DNA of 5,201 bases from Paracoccaceae bacterium. GTDB taxonomy: Bacteria; Pseudomonadota; Alphaproteobacteria; Rhodobacterales; Rhodobacteraceae. The notes beneath the pieces were generated by a model. The model did no database searches and was not told where the DNA came from. It was given only the letters and a program-made list of their open reading frames with translations. The stretch's first letter is position 1. Every line of letters starts with the position of its first letter. Shown here in pieces: positions 4,551-5,201 of the stretch. The DNA lies in assembly GCA_023254015.1 (NCBI GenBank), contig JALQYS010000382.1:1-5201 (forward strand), read 5' to 3'. The position numbers were made by a program, and so were the translations under genes.

Positions 4551-5201
4551 TCGAACAGATCGCTTTGCGACGGCCCTTTGGGCGCGGCCAGCCCCAGATG
4601 CGCCCAGGCCTTGGCCCCCAGCATCCGCCCGCGCGGCGTGCGCAGGATCAGGCCCTGTTGCAACAGATAGGGCTCGATGACCTCTTCGATCGCATCGCGG
4701 GCCTCGGACAGGGCAGCGGCGATGGTTTCCACACCGACCGGCCCGCCGCCGTAATTCTCGGCCAGCAGCAGCAGATAGCGCCGGTCGCCGCCATCCAGCC
4801 CCAGATGGTCCACCCCCAACCGCGTCAGCGCCCGGTCGGCAATGGCGCGGGTCAGGCGGCCATCGCCCTCGACCGTGACGAAATCGACCACCCGGCGCAG
4901 CAGGCGCCCGGCGATGCGCGGCGTGCCGCGGGCGCGGGCGGCGATCTCGCGGGTGCCGGCGGGCTCGGGCGTGATGCCAAGCAGCCGGGCGGCGCGGGTC
5001 ACGATGTGGTCCAACTCCTCGACGGTATAGAACTCCAGCCGTGTCGGGATGCCGAAACGGTCGCGGAGCGGCGTGGTCAGAAGGCCGAGGCGCGTGGTGG
5101 CGCCGACCAGGGTAAAGGGTTGCAGGTCGATGCGAACGGTCCGGGCGGCGGGCCCCTCCCCGATCACGAGGTCAAGGGCGAAGTCCTCGAGCGCGGGGTA
5201 G
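4544..5201 (-). CDS. ruvB: Holliday junction branch migration DNA helicase RuvB, C-terminal part
   Basis: RuvB is the hexameric AAA+ motor that, with RuvA, drives branch migration of Holliday junctions during recombinational repair. The frame is open to the window edge (YPALEDFALDLVIGEGPAAR...), giving about 219 of roughly 340 residues. The GTG at 5167 is internal. Visible landmarks in order are IGEGPAARTVRIDL, QPFTLVGATTR (sensor 1 region), LLTTPLRDRFGI with the arginine finger (Arg codon at about 5063-5065), and RGTPRIAGRLLRRV with the sensor 2 arginine. The C-terminal winged-helix DNA-binding domain runs from about LGLDGGDRRYL through ENYGGGPVGVETIAAAL to EVIEPYLLQQGLI and TPRGRML. The Walker A and B motifs lie outside the window. 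The sequence looks intact. ruvC and ruvA are expected upstream, beyond the window. It ends 3 bp from the convergent regulator gene. Confidence 0.97.
   Translation of the reverse strand, partial: YPALEDFALDLVIGEGPAARTVRIDLQPFTLVGATTRLGLLTTPLRDRFGIPTRLEFYTVEELDHIVTRAARLLGITPEPAGTREIAARARGTPRIAGRLLRRVVDFVTVEGDGRLTRAIADRALTRLGVDHLGLDGGDRRYLLLLAENYGGGPVGVETIAAALSEARDAIEEVIEPYLLQQGLILRTPRGRMLGAKAWAHLGLAAPKGPSQSDLFDG

Overview
This 5.2 kb window is GC-rich with strongly GC-biased third codon positions. The protein sequences resemble the Rhodobacteraceae/Paracoccaceae (Alphaproteobacteria). That assignment is inferred from the style of the citrate synthase, RuvB and ornithine decarboxylase proteins, not from a search. 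No mobile element, phage gene, tRNA, rRNA or CRISPR array is visible. The genes look like ordinary chromosomal housekeeping and conserved-hypothetical genes, and most of the interest lies between them.

Layout, left to right. Positions 1-482 (+) hold the 3' end of gltA (citrate synthase), followed by a stem-loop terminator and then a GC-rich REP-like palindrome. Positions 627-1361 (+) encode a small multi-pass membrane protein of the DUF1624 / heparan-alpha-glucosaminide N-acetyltransferase-like family, apparently with a TTG start. It meets, tail to tail, a DUF2235 alpha/beta-hydrolase at 1365-2438 (-), which also appears to use TTG. A perfect-stem terminator with a T-rich tail on the minus strand separates that gene from 2579-3724 (-), a fold-III PLP-dependent ornithine (possibly ornithine/lysine) decarboxylase. 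The decarboxylase has a leader of about 200 nt with local hairpins, in the position where alphaproteobacterial ornithine decarboxylase genes are known to carry the 'speF' RNA motif. Beyond it, a divergent intergenic region rich in dyads leads to an Lrp/AsnC-family regulator at 4109-4540 (+). That gene meets, tail to tail, the 3' end of ruvB (4544-5201, -, running off the window).

Functional reading. The only clear functional module is the divergent pair of decarboxylase and Lrp/AsnC regulator. The regulator plausibly controls putrescine (or cadaverine) synthesis and itself from the shared 384-bp region. That region contains an 11-bp inverted repeat (AAACGGGTGAT), one copy near each gene's presumed promoter, plus three other palindromes. 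The decarboxylase may therefore be controlled at two levels, by a DNA-binding regulator and by a leader RNA. The remaining genes (gltA, the DUF1624 protein, the DUF2235 hydrolase, ruvB) are not obviously linked in function. Both tail-to-tail junctions have exactly 3 bp between stop codons, and in both the stop codons lie inside a stem-loop that could serve as a compact bidirectional terminator.
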